64,000 bases of DNA from Asticcacaulis excentricus CB 48 (lineage in GTDB: Bacteria; Pseudomonadota; Alphaproteobacteria; Caulobacterales; Caulobacteraceae). Shown here in pieces: positions 1 through 8,653 of the stretch. The stretch spans positions 1,485,001 through 1,549,000 of the forward strand of contig NC_014816.1 of the NCBI RefSeq assembly GCF_000175215.2, written 5' to 3'. A program made the position numbers and the translations under genes. The first letter of the stretch is position 1; every line of letters begins with the position of its first letter. The notes beneath the pieces were generated by a model, which saw only the letters and a list, made by a program, of their open reading frames with translations, made no database searches and was not told the DNA's origin.

Positions 1-249
1 CGCCGAGAGCTATCGCGCGTCATGGCATTCATCGAAACCCTGCCCGCCCGTTGCAAGGCGGTCTTTGAGCTGCGTAAGGTGCATGGCCTGTCTCAGGCCG
101 AAACCGCCGCACGGCTGGGCCTTAGCGAGAACGTGGTGGAAAAGGAAACGGCACGCGGCCTCACCTTGATCCTAAAGCAGGTCGCCGAAGACGATGCCCC
201 CGCTCTCGTACCGATGCAACCCAATCGGACCCGGCATGTCTGCCATTGA
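1..249 (+). CDS. ECF sigma factor, FecI type, C-terminal part (truncated by window edge)
   Basis: Only the last 82 codons are present, because the frame is open to base 1. The visible part is sigma region 4. A helix-turn-helix follows the phrase ETLPARCKAVFELRKVHGLS, then SQAETAARLGLSENVVEKE, which binds the -35 element. In this family the sigma factor directs RNA polymerase to a TonB-receptor operon when released by its FecR partner. The stop overlaps the start of the fecR gene at 236, so the two are translationally coupled. No cognate TonB receptor follows on this strand; it may lie outside the window. Confidence 0.85.
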   Translation, partial: RRELSRVMAFIETLPARCKAVFELRKVHGLSQAETAARLGLSENVVEKETARGLTLILKQVAEDDAPALVPMQPNRTRHVCH

Positions 250-1204
250 CGAACAGGCTGCGGCCTACGTCGCCGCGCGCGCCGCCGGGCGCTGGGATGA
301 GGCCGATCAGGTCGCCCTGGAGGCATGGCTGGCGGCAGATACGCGGCATCAGGGCGCCTTTTTCCGCGCCGAAGCCGCTTGGGCTATGCTCGATCGCGCC
401 AGCGTGATGGGCGCTGGCTTCGCCGCCGATTCGGTCCAGACTTCGCCCTTTCAGGCGCTGGCACCGCGTCCGCGCACCGTCACCCGTCGCCAGTGGTTGG
501 CCGGGGGCGGTCTGATCGCGGCGTCGATTGCCAGTACGTCCCTAATCCTCCCCGCGCTGAACCGTCAGCGGCTTAGGACCGAGGTCGGTGAACTGCGCAA
601 GGTGCCGCTGAAAGACCAAAGCATCGCTAGCGTCAACACCGATAGTGCACTGGACGTGGCGCTGGGGACCAAGCGCCGCGACATCCGTCTGATCCGTGGC
701 GAGGCGTGGTTTCAGGTTGCAAAAGACAAGGCCCGCCCGTTTGTGGTCGAAGCCGATACGGTGCGCGCCCGTGCAGTGGGCACGGCGTTTGGCGTACGCC
801 GCTACCCAGACGGGGCAGAAGTCATGGTCAGCGAGGGCGTAGTAGAGGTGTGGAACACGCAAGCGCCTGACACCCCCATACGCCTTGAAGCTGGGGGCCG
901 TGTCTTTATGCCCTACGCGGCGCAACCAAGCCGCGCTGAATATGCCCCTGAGACCGTCGATCGTCGTCTAGCGTGGCGCGAGGGGCAGATCGCGCTTGAT
1001 AATGACAGCCTCGCCCACGCCGCTGCTGAGTTCAACCGCTACAACAGCCGCAAGATCGTTATCGCCGATCCGGAGCTGGGGGACGAAAAGTTGGTAGGCT
1101 GGTTCCGCGCCGATCAGCCGGACACCTTTGCCCGTTCCGTACATCTAGCGCTCGACGTGACGGTGCGTATCGATGACACCCGTATCGTCATCGGTGGGGA
1201 ATAG
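236..1204 (+). CDS. FecR-family anti-sigma factor
   Basis: Inner-membrane regulator that holds an ECF sigma factor in the cytoplasm and senses a TonB receptor in the periplasm. The N-terminal about 80 residues form the sigma-binding DUF4880 region (DEQAAAYVAARAAGRWDEAD). A transmembrane segment follows near GGGLIAASIASTSLILPAL, then the periplasmic FecR domain (VNTDSALDV, RGEAWFQVAKD, RPFVVEADTVRARAVGTAF). I chose the ATG at 236, which overlaps the upstream stop by 14 bases, over an ATG 14 codons earlier. The earlier start would add residues that do not look like this family. It is a separate pair from the FecI/FecR at 19.4-20.9 kb. Confidence 0.88.
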   Translation: MSAIDEQAAAYVAARAAGRWDEADQVALEAWLAADTRHQGAFFRAEAAWAMLDRASVMGAGFAADSVQTSPFQALAPRPRTVTRRQWLAGGGLIAASIASTSLILPALNRQRLRTEVGELRKVPLKDQSIASVNTDSALDVALGTKRRDIRLIRGEAWFQVAKDKARPFVVEADTVRARAVGTAFGVRRYPDGAEVMVSEGVVEVWNTQAPDTPIRLEAGGRVFMPYAAQPSRAEYAPETVDRRLAWREGQIALDNDSLAHAAAEFNRYNSRKIVIADPELGDEKLVGWFRADQPDTFARSVHLALDVTVRIDDTRIVIGGE

Positions 1205-1404
1205 GAGAGCGCAATCGGAGAAGTTTGCTGCGGTATTGGCTTCGGCCAACTCCGTTTCGGAGGCAAATGGGAGAATAAACGAAAGTTTGGGCATGATCTC
1301 GTCTCAACCTAACTGAAATGTTGTCTAAACCATAAGTATCCAAAAACGCCCCGTGGCTCGCCCATCAGCGGGAATCAGCACAAGGATAGCGATACCTCGT
1401 TCAC

Positions 1405-3588
1405 TCAGGCGGGGGGCCTCCCCACCAATACGCCTCGGCCATGTGGCGCCACATAAATCGTACCCCATTCCAGCGGATCACCTGCTATGGCTCGGAAAGC
1501 GCCGAATTGATGGGCATCGTCATTAATGCGCGTCCAGTTAAGACCCTCGTCATCTGATCTCCATAGACCTTCCCTGCCCCTTACCTTGCCCCACAAATAG
1601 ACAGCCGGATAGCCACCTTGGGACTTAGGCGCTCCGAACCCAATACACCAGGCTGCTTCAACGCCTTTGACGGATGCCATAGCACTCTCGGCATCGCGTG
1701 AATGAAAAAGCCCCTCTGGCAATGCGACCCAGAGGTCGCGCATACGCGTAGGCACCACTGCCAACTGAGCACTTTGCCAACTCTCAATTTTTGGCAGGCC
1801 CCGTATGATCGGTTTGAATGTGGCCCCGCTGTCGATGCTGATGAGTACGCTTCCGGTAAACCGGTCAAGGACATAATAGACTCCGTCAACCACCTTATCG
1901 GAAATGGGCACGAGAGCCTGCTCTCGACCTGCTGGCCAACCCACGCTCTCCTTCCAGCTCTGGCCCCTGTCGAACGAGACATAAGCCCCTTCGCGCTCAG
2001 GAACCCACAGAATGGAGGTCGCCTTGGCAGAAATGGCGGCTGTGCCGGGCCCTTTCCACGCTTGACCTTCCGCTGGCTTTCGATAGGGGGTAGTCGGGAT
2101 TGCGGCCCAGCTCGCGCCCCCCTCTTCGGAGAGCATCGCGAAATGTCCGCCATTCGTCGTTCTGACAACAAAGTCCGGTGCAAGCCCCGCGTAATCAACC
2201 GACCAATTCGTCTCGTTTACGGGCAAAAACAGCCCGTTCTTAGGCGTTTTGGTCAGGTCGTCCCAGGCGGCCCCGCCGACATCGCCCATCGCGACCAGTA
2301 GCGTGGCGCCCCCCGTCGGAGACGTCATCTGGATTGTAGCGGTTTCTTCAAGGTTTTTGACATTGAAGGCAAAGCGAACGGTTTCTTGGCCCAGCTTTGT
2401 GAGATTCTCACTCATCCAAAGGCCATATCCTGTCCCGTAGATGAGTTCATCGGGCTTGAACGGATTGATTTTAAGATCGCTGATCCAGTGCCCCATCTTG
2501 TCCTCGCCTCTCAAATAGTTTGAAAGCCAGGGGTATGGCGTCGCGTCATGTTTTGATCTTTCGCCTAGGGCGACCCAGGATTGCCCTTCGTCATCAGACA
2601 CGAATATGTCGTCACCTGGCCACCACCGGTTCAAGGTGGAAACAGCGACCCGACCGCCAGGCGCTACATCTACGCCTGAGAAGCCAAAACGGGCACCACC
2701 TTCAGGCTTGACCGGTGAAACGTCCCGCCACTTACCGCTCTTGCCATCGCGTCTCCAGACGCTTCCCCCCGTCGCAAAGCTGGGGTTGATGGTTTGCGAG
2801 GGGTCGTCTGCCCGCGCGAAGGTGACGTACAGCGTCCCATCGGCGGCAAAAGCGGCGTGCTGAGGCACCTGGTTCGGCGTCGCCTCTACACGTTGCCACG
2901 TGGCCCCCTCGTCAGGGCTGAAATAAAGGCCCGGCTGGGCATCACCTACGCCTACATAGAGGGCACCTGACGAGGGATCGATCAGCACAAGGCTCAGGTG
3001 CGTACCCGGTCCGGCAACCTTGGCAAAGGATATGGCCGCATCCTTGCTCTGCCAAAGTCCGTCCTGGTTTGATCCGTACCACAACACATCGCTGTTTTTC
3101 GGGTCAACGACCAACCGATCCCCCGTCCCTCTTCCGTCCGCATTCCCCCCCACGCGGATGGGCAGCTCAGTCTTTCGCCAGGTGCGCCCCCGGTCTGATG
3201 AAGCCAAAATAGCACCTTTGCGGGCCCAGTCTGCCAAGTATAGGCCACAAGCAGCATACACCTTGTCCGGATTGGAAGGGTCAAGGGCCATACTCAGAAC
3301 CCCCATAAGATCGGCTTCCTCACGCCCCAAATGGTCAAGCAGCGGCGTCCAACTCCTATCGGCAAACTCAAAGCGGTACATTCCGCCGATGTCAGTACGG
3401 GCATAGAGGATGTCCGGGACCTTCTGGTGATATAAAAAACCGTCTACGTAGCCTCCCCCACCAAACGGAACCGTTGACCAACTGTAGGTACGGCTGTCTG
3501 CCGCGCAAACCGGTCCGGAGCTTAGGAGCAGCGCCCCTGTTGCAAGCATAACTTCACGACGGTTCAATGCGGACTCCCCTAAGATCAT
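1405..3588 (-). CDS. GH74-family xyloglucanase, secreted
   Basis: Predicted endo- or exo-xyloglucanase, cutting the beta-1,4-glucan backbone of xyloglucan. The start carries a twin-arginine-like signal (NRREVMLATG, then a hydrophobic stretch to about residue 29). The mature protein is a double beta-propeller with many Asp-box repeats such as SSDRGRTW, SDDEGQSW, SFDRGQSW and SDDEGLNW. Family signatures include GGGGYVDG, ARTDIGGMYR (Asp66) and GDVGGAAWDDL (Asp436), which sit where the two catalytic Asp of GH74 enzymes lie. The 727-residue length fits a single catalytic module with no carbohydrate-binding domain. It is the last gene of the minus-strand enzyme cluster. The other xyloglucan enzymes (GH31, GH35) are near 40-45 kb. 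Confidence 0.88.
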   Translation of the reverse strand: MILGESALNRREVMLATGALLLSSGPVCAADSRTYSWSTVPFGGGGYVDGFLYHQKVPDILYARTDIGGMYRFEFADRSWTPLLDHLGREEADLMGVLSMALDPSNPDKVYAACGLYLADWARKGAILASSDRGRTWRKTELPIRVGGNADGRGTGDRLVVDPKNSDVLWYGSNQDGLWQSKDAAISFAKVAGPGTHLSLVLIDPSSGALYVGVGDAQPGLYFSPDEGATWQRVEATPNQVPQHAAFAADGTLYVTFARADDPSQTINPSFATGGSVWRRDGKSGKWRDVSPVKPEGGARFGFSGVDVAPGGRVAVSTLNRWWPGDDIFVSDDEGQSWVALGERSKHDATPYPWLSNYLRGEDKMGHWISDLKINPFKPDELIYGTGYGLWMSENLTKLGQETVRFAFNVKNLEETATIQMTSPTGGATLLVAMGDVGGAAWDDLTKTPKNGLFLPVNETNWSVDYAGLAPDFVVRTTNGGHFAMLSEEGGASWAAIPTTPYRKPAEGQAWKGPGTAAISAKATSILWVPEREGAYVSFDRGQSWKESVGWPAGREQALVPISDKVVDGVYYVLDRFTGSVLISIDSGATFKPIIRGLPKIESWQSAQLAVVPTRMRDLWVALPEGLFHSRDAESAMASVKGVEAAWCIGFGAPKSQGGYPAVYLWGKVRGREGLWRSDDEGLNWTRINDDAHQFGAFRAIAGDPLEWGTIYVAPHGRGVLVGRPPA

Positions 3589-4152
3589 AGCAGCGATCCA
3601 ATTATAGCGAATTGTTCAACCCGACCGTAGGGGTTGACAGCGAGTTTGCAAGGCACACAAATTTTTTTGCTTTGAATTTCCATAGCGCTTCTATTTCGGC
3701 CATATCTGCAGAGCTGGCGGAAGCCACATTCATCCGATTCGGTAGTGCCGCCCCGAACGTCTAGCTAAGGTATGGAAGCATGCTCTCGAGCCATTGCTAT
3801 CCTCCCCGCGATCCAAGCGGTCACGTCTCCTTCTGCCCCGCCGACGTTGCCGCCGCCGCGCCCTAGTGGCTTAGGAAATTGCCCCTCGCGAGTGCGTTCG
3901 TAAATCGTGGAGCGAGTGACCCTTGTAAGTGCTTTTACATCAGGTCGTCAGTTGGTTCTCACATCGCACGGTCTTTGCGGCACAGGCACTTGACGTCTTA
4001 AGAGAGTGGTCATTCATACCTTCGCTTGCTCCAGGGGTTAACGCCGAACCATGCCATAAAAGAAAACGGATGCCGGATGAAACGTAGTGACTTCGCGGCC
4101 ATGTTCGGCAGGTCGCGGCACCCGGCCCTAGATTCAATACGGTCAGGCTTTA
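3589..4152 (-). other. 564-base gap between sialidase-like gene and GH74 gene
   Basis: The gap is lower in G+C near the GH74 start and should hold that gene's promoter. I see no clear -35/-10 pair. Its middle (3765-3947) carries the degraded AlpA-like regulator listed separately. The stretch 3950-4152 has only short open frames without recognisable domains. Confidence 0.5.
3765..3947 (-). pseudogene. remnant of an AlpA-family (phage/island) helix-turn-helix regulator
   Basis: Read on the minus strand, a 60-residue open stretch has no start codon and is preceded directly by a stop. It contains DVKALTRVTRSTIYERTREG, then QFPKPLG and DVTAWIAGRI. This is the standard AlpA/MerR-like layout: the recognition helix STIY, the QFPxP turn, and the closing AWIxxR helix. 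AlpA proteins regulate excision of prophages and integrative elements. The missing N-terminus and the isolated setting between two carbohydrate enzyme genes mark it as a leftover of a lost element. Family assignment is by motif only. Confidence 0.6.
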
Positions 4153-5328
4153 TCAATATTGAACCACAGGAAGAGACAAAATCATCTTTTCAAGACTTCC
4201 AACAGGTACGCGCGTTACATCAATCGTCTCTTTGTGCGTACTATAAACTACATAAAGATGCGCCTTCCAAACCACACTTTTTGGATAATGATAGCCGATA
4301 CGCTTGTAGCGACCTTCAAACCGCAACGGTGTCAATTCATCGGCGCCACGCAATAGAAACGACTTGTCAAAAGTTCGTCCATCAGGGCTGAGCGTAACCG
4401 CCAACGGCAATCGCAGTTTATCTCCGGATGGATTGTTGATAACAAACACTGTCCCGTCGGGAAGATTCCCCGCGCTTTGCTTGGATCGCGAGTCCGGCAT
4501 CGTCGTAACGACCGGGGGAGTCCAGTCCTCACCGCGGTTACAGCTTTCTGAGGCCAGCTGCCGAAAGCTGGACATTTGGTCGCGAAACACCATGACAACG
4601 CATTCCCCGCGCAAGAAGAGGCTGGGCTCCAGCTCTCGACTGATATTCGCATTGTCGCTGGGCAGATTGCTCATCCGCCCCCTCACCCAACCGCTTATGC
4701 CCAGAGGATCATCTGTGTAATATGGCGTGGCAAACAAGCCTGGCCTAAGGTGAAACGCGGTCAGAATGCGCCCATCCGGCAAGACATGCGGGTCCTGTTC
4801 AATGACGCCCTCAACCGGTTCACCTTTCTGGTTTTTCAGCCGTTGCGGCGCATCCCAGTTCACCCCATCCGTACTGCGCTGATACGTCGCGTACCCTCCT
4901 TTGCCGGACTGAAACCCCTCAGGCCAGACATTGATGTACGCAATCAGCACTTCGCCATCCGTCCACCACCCACCGGACGAGCGCATCTCGCCGCCCTCAC
5001 CCGGTGCAGCCAGAACCTGCGGGGGCTGCCAGTGCACAGCATCGTCTGAAACGCTGTAAAGGACATGGGTGTCCGCGCTGTCCTCATCACGCCGCGAAGA
5101 TTGCCACTGAACAAACATACGCCCCTTAAAGACAACCGGAACCGCACCGTTGTTAAATCTGCCATCTTCCGGACCTTGCGGTCGGAATACCGTGACGGTT
5201 TGTGTGCCTTCTGACTTACGCAATCCCAGATTGGCCTCTGAGGCGTTGAACAATTCCGGTTTCACCTCATAAGGCGCCACTGACACCGGAGCCAGTGCAG
5301 TAAAAAGGGCGGCTATCTCAGCTTTCAT
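4153..5328 (-). CDS. sialidase-fold (BNR repeat) protein of unknown glycan specificity
   Basis: A 391-residue beta-propeller of the exo-alpha-sialidase superfamily. Asp-box-like repeats are visible (SVSDDAVHW, STDGVNW, SCNRGEDW), along with the strand pair IEQDPHVLPDGRILTAF and a closing YPKSVVWKAHLYVVYST. A good ribosome site (AGGTAGG) precedes the ATG. The N-terminus is short and only weakly signal-like, so export is uncertain. It lies between a GH2 and a GH74 gene in a pectin/xyloglucan cluster, where sialic acid is not expected. The real substrate could be another ulosonic or uronic sugar of pectin. Some relatives in GH33 act on acidic sugars of rhamnogalacturonan II, but that function is inference here. 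Confidence 0.65.
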   Translation of the reverse strand: MKAEIAALFTALAPVSVAPYEVKPELFNASEANLGLRKSEGTQTVTVFRPQGPEDGRFNNGAVPVVFKGRMFVQWQSSRRDEDSADTHVLYSVSDDAVHWQPPQVLAAPGEGGEMRSSGGWWTDGEVLIAYINVWPEGFQSGKGGYATYQRSTDGVNWDAPQRLKNQKGEPVEGVIEQDPHVLPDGRILTAFHLRPGLFATPYYTDDPLGISGWVRGRMSNLPSDNANISRELEPSLFLRGECVVMVFRDQMSSFRQLASESCNRGEDWTPPVVTTMPDSRSKQSAGNLPDGTVFVINNPSGDKLRLPLAVTLSPDGRTFDKSFLLRGADELTPLRFEGRYKRIGYHYPKSVVWKAHLYVVYSTHKETIDVTRVPVGSLEKMILSLPVVQY

Positions 5329-5386
5329 GTCAATCCTACCTCAAATACCTGGCGCCAAAACCGGTGCTGGCGGGTTTTGATCGTCG

Positions 5387-8300
5387 TCAGTTGGTTCCGG
5401 TCAACCAGCCGATCGCATTGATCAGGAACCGTTGCTGAAGCGGGGCCACCATGTCGGGCAATCGGTGTAAGAAAACCCTCATTCCGTCCCTGCGCACCGT
5501 AAAGCTCGCGGCGCCGTTTTGGCGGTCATGGTCCCGGCTATAAGCCGCGATGACCTCAATGCCGTCCGGCCCGATGACAGGGCCGTCAATCAGCAACCCA
5601 TTCGAGGGCTGACCTTCGACTTGATGGAATACCGAAGTGGCCTGATCCACTGGCAGGCCTTCGAAGATCGGGTGGGCGCGCAGATAGTTCCAGTTGCCCA
5701 TCCACGGCGCACGCAGGTTGCCCACTTGACCGGAGTAGGAGAAAAGCTCCAGCGCCGACAACTGCTTTGCCACCCCTTCGGCCAGACCGTCTTCCGGCAC
5801 ATAGGCCAGCAGTGGCGTCCCCGCCTTCACTGCTGCCAGCACGTCCGCTGGCAGCTCGCCCAGAATGAGTTTGGGCTTTTCGCCGGCCTTGGGCTGGGCT
5901 TCAAGGCCCGTCTGCTCTCCTACCTGACGTTTGGCAATCTCTTCGGCTTTGAGGCCCGAAGCGATGATGGCATCATATTTTCCGCCGGCCTTGAAATCTT
6001 CAACCGTCAGGCCGGTGATGGCCGTCAACTGATCGCGGAAGGATTTCGCCACACCCGATACGGCCAGCTTCACCGGCTTTTTCAGCCCTGAGGCAACGTC
6101 CACCACCCACAGGTCGCGCACAAAGGACGGGTAGCCTTTTAACTCAATCTGAACCTTGTTTATGCCCGGCTTCGTCAGGGCTGGCGTCAGCACCTTCTCC
6201 GCCAGCAGGTAACGGAACTGATCCTTCACATGCGTCGGCGCGGCATACCGAGCGATCTCGGTCGTCGTCCCGTCCGGCGCGATCAGGCTCAGGATCATCT
6301 CACCTCTAATCTGCGCGTCGGTATCGTTGAGCAGGTAGATGTCGAGTTCGGCCGCTTCACCCGCCGCATAGACCAGACGACGCTGTTTGGCGATCGGCCG
6401 AACCGGCAGCAGGCTGTTGCGCAGAAGATCGGGCGGTGATTTGAAGTAGCGCAGATTATCGACAATTCCGGAATGGTTTTCGATAGCCGTCGTTTCCCAT
6501 CCGGAAATCGCGGCAATATCGACTTCGTCACCGATCCGGATGTTTTCCAGATAGTTCTGCCAGGCGTCATAAACCTTGCGGCCAACCGACAGGAACAGGC
6601 TTTCCGTCGTCGGAAACGTTTTGCGGAAGCCCCATTTATCGAGATAGGCCGAGGTGTTCTGCACAATGACCTTATGGTCTTCAAGGTCGTAGGACTTACC
6701 GCCATTGGCCAGAATGTCAGCAACCATCAGCACATGGTTGTCCGCCGTGGCACAGCCCTGCATTTCGCCAAATTCAACGATATAGGGTTTGCCGGTCTGA
6801 TAGTGGATATAGCTGTCTTTCGACTGATAGAACTTGTCGTACCACTGATCCCCGGCCCCCTGATGTTCCACCCACCAGCCGCCGAAGGGTTCAACATCCG
6901 AACGGAAATAGTGGTCATTATAAGCCAGATACATGGCCTGAGCCGCGCCGCGCTTGACGAAGCCGTCATTGAGGATGACCGTGCGCGAAGGGTCTTCGTC
7001 GTGAATAATCTTCAGAACATTCTGGACGTCAGGATTGTTGAGATTCGCCCCGATTTCGTTCTGAAGCGTGTAGTGTGCCAGCGACGGATGCGAACGGAAG
7101 GTTCTCGCCATCAGGCGACACTTCTCGATCATGTAAGCGCGGCTGAAGGCATCGGCTGCTGACAGGCTCTCACCGGGTTTCAGGTCCTTACCGATGGCAT
7201 GGCGGCCGCCGCCGGGCTCCATAACGCGCATCAGCCCCAGTTCGTCCTGACGATCAAAGACATCGTGCTTGCCGACATTGCGGTGCGCATGGAGGCAGTT
7301 GAGACCCAGAGCCTGCGCCGCCTCAACCTCTCGCCGCGCCAATGCGGGCGTCGGCCACATGCCGTTGTAACCCCAGTACCCCCACGAGATGGCGGAATAG
7401 AGTTTGATACGTTTGCCATTCAGCCGCAAAAGCGCACTGGTGCCGATCCCTTCGACAGCGAACCAGCGAAAACCAAAACGCACAGTCTTTGATGACAGTC
7501 CGGTCTCACCCTTCCAGTCAAAGCGCATATTGTAGAGGTGAGCGTTTTCTAGGTCCCACAGCTTCGCGTCAGACGCATGAAGATCATAGACCAATGTGGC
7601 CACACGGTTTTCGATCCTCGCACTTTTTAAAGCGATTTTGACTTTGACAGACTTCCCGTCCGAGCCTAGCAACAGGACAGAACCGCGTTTGGCGAGGCCT
7701 TCCGCGCTGATTTTGTCGGTGAACCGCACCTGCATATGGGCGGTAACCTTACGGGGCTCAGGCGTATTGAGCACCCACGCATCTTCGATATGGCTGTCCA
7801 GCGGATGCACGCTGAGGGTCATGCCGCGGTCCAGCCCGCCAAACCCGTGCGAGGCAAACAGTTTAAGTTTACCCCACATCATGGTGGTGGAATCGCGCCA
7901 GTCGTAGCGCCCACCGGGATTGGTGATGCGGATGGCCAGACGGTTGGTGCCGCCGGGAGCCATGGCAGCGGTCAGATCGCAATCAAAGGGCTGTTCGGAG
8001 AGGATCGAATACCCAACCAGCTTTTCATTGAGGAACACCTCGGCCCGCAACCGCGCCCCACGGATATGCAAGAGGACGCGCTGGCCTTTGGCTGAGGCGG
8101 GAATAGTGATCTCGCGCCACCACCACGACACACCTCGATAGGCTCCGTTTTGCGGCACCGGATCGTCTTCGGCATAGCGGTATTCATCGCCATTATATGG
8201 CCTTAGTCCAAAGCGGCCCCAGAAGTGCTGTTCAACCGTGGCCGGAAGGGTAACCGTGGCTTCGGGGGTCAGCGCCCCCCACCCTCCCGTCGGCGGATTG

Positions 8301-8506
8301 ATCGGAAGGGTCTTCAGGTCCGCCTGCGCCGGCAGATAGATGACATCGTCCTTATAGGCAGCCTTCTCATCTACCCACAGGTTCCAGCCTTCGTCGGGGA
8401 TAGCCATACGGGTGGTCTCGACCGCTTCAGCGGGTCCTGCGACCGAAGCGGTCGCCGCGCCCGCGGCGGAAACAGTGAGGAAGTTACGGCGATTGAGTTG
8501 GGTCAT
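5387..8506 (-). CDS. large GH2-family glycoside hydrolase, Tat-exported
   Basis: A 1039-residue enzyme, probably removing beta-galactosyl, beta-glucuronyl or similar side groups from pectic oligosaccharides. It starts with a twin-arginine signal (NRRNFLTVSAAGAATASVAG). A jelly-roll sugar-binding domain follows (YRGVSWWWREITIP, LHIRGARLRAEVFLN), then an immunoglobulin-like domain and a TIM barrel. HYTLQNEIGAN carries the acid/base Glu484 and PYIVEFGEMQG the likely nucleophile (Glu578 or Glu581). The last about 200 residues, including HPIFEGLP, resemble the glutamine-amidotransferase-like trimerisation fold of some beta-galactosidases. Exact specificity cannot be read from sequence. It is separated from the downstream CE8 gene by a repeat element at 8530-8648. 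Confidence 0.85.
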   Translation of the reverse strand: MTQLNRRNFLTVSAAGAATASVAGPAEAVETTRMAIPDEGWNLWVDEKAAYKDDVIYLPAQADLKTLPINPPTGGWGALTPEATVTLPATVEQHFWGRFGLRPYNGDEYRYAEDDPVPQNGAYRGVSWWWREITIPASAKGQRVLLHIRGARLRAEVFLNEKLVGYSILSEQPFDCDLTAAMAPGGTNRLAIRITNPGGRYDWRDSTTMMWGKLKLFASHGFGGLDRGMTLSVHPLDSHIEDAWVLNTPEPRKVTAHMQVRFTDKISAEGLAKRGSVLLLGSDGKSVKVKIALKSARIENRVATLVYDLHASDAKLWDLENAHLYNMRFDWKGETGLSSKTVRFGFRWFAVEGIGTSALLRLNGKRIKLYSAISWGYWGYNGMWPTPALARREVEAAQALGLNCLHAHRNVGKHDVFDRQDELGLMRVMEPGGGRHAIGKDLKPGESLSAADAFSRAYMIEKCRLMARTFRSHPSLAHYTLQNEIGANLNNPDVQNVLKIIHDEDPSRTVILNDGFVKRGAAQAMYLAYNDHYFRSDVEPFGGWWVEHQGAGDQWYDKFYQSKDSYIHYQTGKPYIVEFGEMQGCATADNHVLMVADILANGGKSYDLEDHKVIVQNTSAYLDKWGFRKTFPTTESLFLSVGRKVYDAWQNYLENIRIGDEVDIAAISGWETTAIENHSGIVDNLRYFKSPPDLLRNSLLPVRPIAKQRRLVYAAGEAAELDIYLLNDTDAQIRGEMILSLIAPDGTTTEIARYAAPTHVKDQFRYLLAEKVLTPALTKPGINKVQIELKGYPSFVRDLWVVDVASGLKKPVKLAVSGVAKSFRDQLTAITGLTVEDFKAGGKYDAIIASGLKAEEIAKRQVGEQTGLEAQPKAGEKPKLILGELPADVLAAVKAGTPLLAYVPEDGLAEGVAKQLSALELFSYSGQVGNLRAPWMGNWNYLRAHPIFEGLPVDQATSVFHQVEGQPSNGLLIDGPVIGPDGIEVIAAYSRDHDRQNGAASFTVRRDGMRVFLHRLPDMVAPLQQRFLINAIGWLTGTN

Positions 8507-8529
8507 GAGTATGACATCCTAGCATTCAT

Positions 8530-8648
8530 CCTTCCCCATTTACGGGGAAGGTGGCGGGCGTGTCCCGCCAGAAGGGGAAAAGACAGGCGGGTCATATCCC
8601 CGCCCACCGCTTCGCGGTCCCCCTTCCCCGTAAACGGGGAGGGGTTAT
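8530..8648. repeat. pair of inverted REP-like palindromes
   Basis: Two copies of one element face each other. The left copy has the stem CCTTCCCC/GGGGAAGG (8530-8551) followed by GGCGGG/CCCGCC (8553-8569). The right copy, in reverse orientation, has CCTTCCCC paired with GGGGAGGGG around GTAAAC and a small ACCGC-TTC-GCGGT hairpin. The same two-hairpin plan recurs at about 39992-40052 and 43072-43181. It sits between two genes of one operon and could trim or stabilise mRNA ends. Confidence 0.65.
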
Positions 8649-8653
8649 CTCTT

